Assembly (NCBI GenBank): GCA_045614505.1
Contig: JAZLDA010000089.1
Coordinates: forward strand, 1-50,780
DNA: 50,780 bases
Source: SIG607 sp045614505
GTDB taxonomy: Bacteria > Bacillota > Clostridia > Oscillospirales > Acutalibacteraceae
Direction: 5' to 3'
Shown here: positions 47,935 to 50,780 of the stretch, in pieces
Numbering within the stretch: position 1 is the first letter of the stretch
Layout of the letters: each line of letters begins with the position of its first letter
Translations under genes and position numbers: made by a program
Notes under the pieces: model-generated
The model's input: only the letters and a program-made list of their open reading frames with translations
Databases searched by the model: none
What the model was told of the DNA's origin: nothing

Positions 47935-49071
47935 ATGGCAAGTATTGATTTGACACATACACCCTACGGCGACCTCGCTATTGTAAGTATGCGCGGCTGT
48001 GAGGATATCGCTTCTAAGGTGGACTACTATCTTATGCAGTGGAGAGGAATGCCGTCGGAGCACAGCTTTGTGGTTCAGGCAAACTGTCCCCGTTTCGGCA
48101 CAGGAGAAGCAAAGGGTGTACTTAATCACACCGCACGCGGACTTGATGCTTATATCATCTGCGACTGCTTCAACCACGGCGTCACCTACAAAATGTACGG
48201 CAAAGAAGTCCCTATGAGTCCTGATGACCATTTTCAGGATTTAAAGAGAATTATCGCCGCTTTCGGCGGTAAAGCAAGAAGAATTACCGTTATTATGCCC
48301 ATGCTTTATGAGGGCAGACAGCACAGAAGAAGCACCAGAGAGTCTATGGACTGTGCTATTGCTCTTCAGGAGCTTATTAATATGGGAGTTAAGAACATCA
48401 TCACCTTTGATGCTCACGACCCCAGAGTTAATAACGCTATTCCACTTGACGGCTTTGATAATGTGCAGGCAACCTATCAGATGATAAAGGCATTGCTCCG
48501 CAGTGTGCCCGACGTAAAACTGGACAAAGACCACACCATGATAGTTTCTCCCGATGAAGGCGGTATGGGAAGATGTATCTACTATTCTTCCGTTTTAGGT
48601 CTGCCCCTTGGTATGTTCTACAAGAGAAGAAACTATTCCGTAATCGTTAACGGCAAGAACCCCATTGAGGCTCACGAATTTTTAGGCAACGATGTTAAGG
48701 GCAAGGACCTCATTATTGTTGACGATATGATTTCTTCCGGTGAATCTATGCTGGATGTCTCTGCACGTCTTAAGAAAGAAGGCGCAAAGAGAGTATTCAT
48801 CTTCTCCACCTTCGGTCTTTTTGTTGACGGATATGAGAAATTTGATGAATACTACGAAAAAGGTTTAATAGACAAAATCTTTACTACAAACCTTATTTAT
48901 AACGAGCCTGAGCTTCTCACAAAAGAGTGGTACTGCAATGTTAATATGGCAAAATACATTGCTCTTCTTATTGACACTCTTAACTGCGACAACTCCATAA
49001 GCGAGCTTTTAAATCCCATTGACCGTATCAAAAATATCGTAAAAAAATATAACGAAAACGGCAAAATCTAA
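47935..49071 (+). CDS. prs: Ribose-phosphate pyrophosphokinase, long clostridial form
   Basis: 378 residues, longer than the usual 315. DLIIVDDMISSGESMLDVSARL is the PRPP loop; VIMPMLYEGRQHRRSTRESM and VSPDEGGMGRCIYYSSVLGL match the flexible loop and hinge. Makes PRPP from ribose 5-phosphate and ATP for nucleotide, His and Trp synthesis. The extra length lies in an N-terminal segment and the C-terminal region after LIYNEPELLTKEWYCNVNMA. GGGAGG before the ATG. Confidence 0.93.
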   Translation: MASIDLTHTPYGDLAIVSMRGCEDIASKVDYYLMQWRGMPSEHSFVVQANCPRFGTGEAKGVLNHTARGLDAYIICDCFNHGVTYKMYGKEVPMSPDDHFQDLKRIIAAFGGKARRITVIMPMLYEGRQHRRSTRESMDCAIALQELINMGVKNIITFDAHDPRVNNAIPLDGFDNVQATYQMIKALLRSVPDVKLDKDHTMIVSPDEGGMGRCIYYSSVLGLPLGMFYKRRNYSVIVNGKNPIEAHEFLGNDVKGKDLIIVDDMISSGESMLDVSARLKKEGAKRVFIFSTFGLFVDGYEKFDEYYEKGLIDKIFTTNLIYNEPELLTKEWYCNVNMAKYIALLIDTLNCDNSISELLNPIDRIKNIVKKYNENGKI

Positions 49072-49081
49072 GAATATAAGC

Positions 49082-49114
49082 AAATCCCCGTCAGTTTAAA
49101 ACTGATGGGGATTT
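49082..49114. terminator. Bidirectional terminator
   Basis: AAATCCCCGTCAGT and ACTGATGGGGATTT form a 14-bp stem with one G-T position, ending prs and the convergent acyltransferase-like gene. Confidence 0.88.
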
Positions 49115-49125
49115 ATTTTACTGAA

Positions 49126-49998
49126 TTATAAGCGAATGCCTACACCGTATCCTGTTTTGCCGCCCTTTAAAAGGTGCTGCTTGTAAATTCTCTGAAGCGA
49201 GGTATTTTCAGGCAGGAATTCGGGGCGTTTTTCTTCCGTACCGAAGATTCTGTATAAATCTCCATTGTTCTTTTTTATACCGTAGTCAATAATATCAAAA
49301 AGCTCCATAAAACGGCGTATATTACTTGTTTCGGGGAGAAGACTTTCGTGTTCGGGATATAAAAGCCAGGAACTGCATTTAAAGGCGAAAGGTTCACCTA
49401 TAATATCCTTATAAAATTCCTTAGCCATTTCAAAGGATTTTAAAGCAAGGCTTTCGCTGAGCGGTTCACCCGAGCCGGGAATATGAACGTTAAGTACAAG
49501 GCTGTCGGGAGTAAGAGTTTTACCGTCTTTAGAATAATCACAACCGAATTTTACCACTTCATACTGAAAACGTCCTAAGCAAAAACGTTCCATTTTCACA
49601 AAACCGACAAACCAGCTAACATAAAGGACACCGAGTATACCTCTGGTCACCTTGCAGTCAAGCATTTGATAGCGGAAATCTTTAACCGTATCATCATAAA
49701 TATCAAGAGTTATTCCCTTTTCTGTATAACGCTCCTTCAACTTTCTTGTGAAGCATATAAAAATAAGAAGTTCGGCGGTGTACTCATAAACATACGCTTC
49801 CTTTGCCGCATTGTCCGCAAGGGCTATTACCTCATTGTAATCACAGTCAATCTTTTCTTCGTAAAGCGCAATCGCTCTATTAAAATGTTCTTTAGAAGCA
49901 GGATTGTTCTGTATCTTATCAAAAGTTTCCAGAAGTTTTTTTATTTCCTCCTGCTCATAGCCGTAATTTTTGAAAAAATTTTCAAGATATTTGCGCAT
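49126..49998 (-). CDS. Acyltransferase-domain protein (NAT_N/GNAT_C-like)
   Basis: 290 residues, soluble. VKMERFCLGRFQYEVVKFGC and SLVLNVHIPGSGEPLSESLALKSFEMAKEFY resemble the family annotated as acyltransferase domain-containing protein, with a helical N-terminal half and a GNAT-like C-terminal half lacking the usual R-x-x-G-x-G loop. CSSWLLYPEHESLLPETSNI is a conserved stretch in that family. Substrate unknown. GAAGGGG precedes the ATG. Probably monocistronic. Confidence 0.7.
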   Translation of the reverse strand: MRKYLENFFKNYGYEQEEIKKLLETFDKIQNNPASKEHFNRAIALYEEKIDCDYNEVIALADNAAKEAYVYEYTAELLIFICFTRKLKERYTEKGITLDIYDDTVKDFRYQMLDCKVTRGILGVLYVSWFVGFVKMERFCLGRFQYEVVKFGCDYSKDGKTLTPDSLVLNVHIPGSGEPLSESLALKSFEMAKEFYKDIIGEPFAFKCSSWLLYPEHESLLPETSNIRRFMELFDIIDYGIKKNNGDLYRIFGTEEKRPEFLPENTSLQRIYKQHLLKGGKTGYGVGIRL

Positions 49999-50051
49999 AA
50001 ATTTTACCCCTTCACTATGCCATTATAACTTCTTATACTACCGATTTTTTA

Positions 50052-50780
50052 TTATTTAATGACCTTTCGTTTCAAAAGTCTCAGTTTTTTTCCTAATGCC
50101 GATACATAAAAAAGTTTATAAAGCTTATATTTCAAGTCGGATATTTTTAATGTCTTGCCGTCTTTTATAAAAGCTACTGCTTTTCCAAGTATCTGTTCTT
50201 TGTTTATAGGCTCATCTTTTCCACAAAGAGAGTCGCCCTCGGTAAATACCGTGCCACCCTTGACTTTAACAATTCTGTGTAAAACAAAGCTTCCGTCAAG
50301 GCGTCTGAACAGTACTACGTCTTTCTTTTTGTATGTATCTGCTCTTTTCAGTGTCACGCTGTCTTTAGAGCGAAGTAACGGCTGCATACTGCCTCCGTTG
50401 GTAACAAAGGTTACTTCCATACCGCTTATGAGCATTTCTTCCATTGCAGGAAGAAGCTCACTCAGCGAGACAGAAAGCGTCATATTCATTTTCTCATAAG
50501 CCATTTTTGCGGCGCTTATATCTTTATTGCACTTCATTTTATAAAGACGGGCAGAGCTTAACACCTTGTCGCTGACAGCCAGACGCTTTTCCACCCTGTC
50601 AGCACCTAACATACCCGGTGACTGTAAGAGAAATAAATGCAGAGCCTTGCCGGGGGAAATTTCCTCAATAGAATTTTCTTCTCCCCTCTCTAAAAAGCAT
50701 ATACCTCCCAGCAAAAACCGTCGGTTAACGCTCATATCGTGCTTACCGCTGAAGGGAGTGCCGTAAACAAAAAGATTTCC
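50052..50780 (-). CDS. PEPCK/HprK-like P-loop domain fused to S26 peptidase-like domain (5' end outside window)
   Basis: The frame is open through the right edge: 15 codons before the first visible ATG read GNLFVYGTPFSGKHD, continuing MSVNRRFLLGGICFLERGEE. GTPFSGK with the later LERGEENSI is the nucleotide-binding core of the HPr-kinase/PEPCK-like family, so the visible ATG is not the start. After about residue 100 comes a signal-peptidase-like part: TNGGSMQPLLRSKDSVTL (Ser 131 of the visible chain) and FVLHRIVKVKGGTVFTEGDS (His 168), a Ser-His arrangement as in SipW/Sec11. No clear membrane span is seen. Such pairs of domains occur near peptide-maturation clusters; that link is inference. 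Confidence 0.75.
   Translation of the reverse strand, partial: GNLFVYGTPFSGKHDMSVNRRFLLGGICFLERGEENSIEEISPGKALHLFLLQSPGMLGADRVEKRLAVSDKVLSSARLYKMKCNKDISAAKMAYEKMNMTLSVSLSELLPAMEEMLISGMEVTFVTNGGSMQPLLRSKDSVTLKRADTYKKKDVVLFRRLDGSFVLHRIVKVKGGTVFTEGDSLCGKDEPINKEQILGKAVAFIKDGKTLKISDLKYKLYKLFYVSALGKKLRLLKRKVIK

Overview
This window looks like a chromosomal segment from a Clostridia-class Firmicute, most like the gut Oscillospirales / Ruminococcaceae type. That rests on protein resemblance and gene order, not on a search. The supporting signs are the S10-spc-alpha ribosomal superoperon with a KOW-protein gene between map and infA, zinc-type (Cys-rich) S4, S14 and L36, an archaeal/eukaryotic-type ProRS, ThyX instead of ThyA, an M5-like Toprim protein and a VanW-family wall protein. 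Most starts have strong GGAGG-type ribosome binding sites, and many genes have near-consensus sigma-A promoters with 17-base spacers.

Region 1 (1-16.5 kb). A SulP-type anion transporter gene is cut by the left edge. Next comes a promoter-hairpin-terminator unit on the + strand with no protein, read as a candidate small RNA. The whole ribosomal superoperon follows on the minus strand, transcribed rpsJ, rplC, rplD, rplW, rplB, rpsS, rplV, rpsC, rplP, rpmC, rpsQ, rplN, rplX, rplE, rpsN(Z), rpsH, rplF, rplR, rpsE, rpmD, rplO, secY, adk, map, KOW gene, infA, rpmJ, rpsM, rpsK, rpsD, rpoA, rplQ. It is headed by a structured leader of about 255 bases behind one clear promoter. Four genes are short or have misleading upstream extensions (rpmD, rpmJ, rpsM, rpsJ) and were placed by hand.

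Region 2 (16.5-31.9 kb). proS, acpP and a previously easily missed 57-residue membrane protein with a perfect TTGACA-17-TATAAT promoter and a LexA-type operator on its transcription start. Then putP, and a tightly overlapping operon of murD, two tandem M42 peptidases, a GNAT protein and a PLP enzyme of the methionine gamma-lyase / aluminium-resistance family. Then an orphan propeller-like protein, a VanW-family protein, an AEC transporter, an O-antigen-ligase-like membrane protein and a ClC channel.

Region 3 (31.9-34 kb). A 605-base stretch with almost no coding capacity holds an array of short hairpins separated by a conserved AGTGATATT word and bounded by two 15-bp hairpins. A 34-codon orphan reading frame, an EamA-family transporter and tRNA-Ser(GGA) follow.

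Region 4 (34-50.8 kb). A minus-strand operon alaS, HIT, phosphoribosyltransferase, comEC (no beta-lactamase domain), holA, M5-like Toprim, WYL regulator. A second minus-strand operon is thyX, tmk, DJ-1/PfpI, mltG, U32 peptidase (tRNA hydroxylation type), transpeptidase PBP; the PBP ribosome binding site lies inside a terminator-like hairpin. Then prs, an acyltransferase-like protein and, cut by the right edge, a fusion of a PEPCK/HprK-like P-loop domain with an S26 signal-peptidase-like domain.

The strongest leads for something undescribed are the SOS-type 57-residue membrane protein, the hairpin array, the small RNA candidate beside sulP, the hairpin-occluded PBP start and the kinase-peptidase fusion at the right edge.
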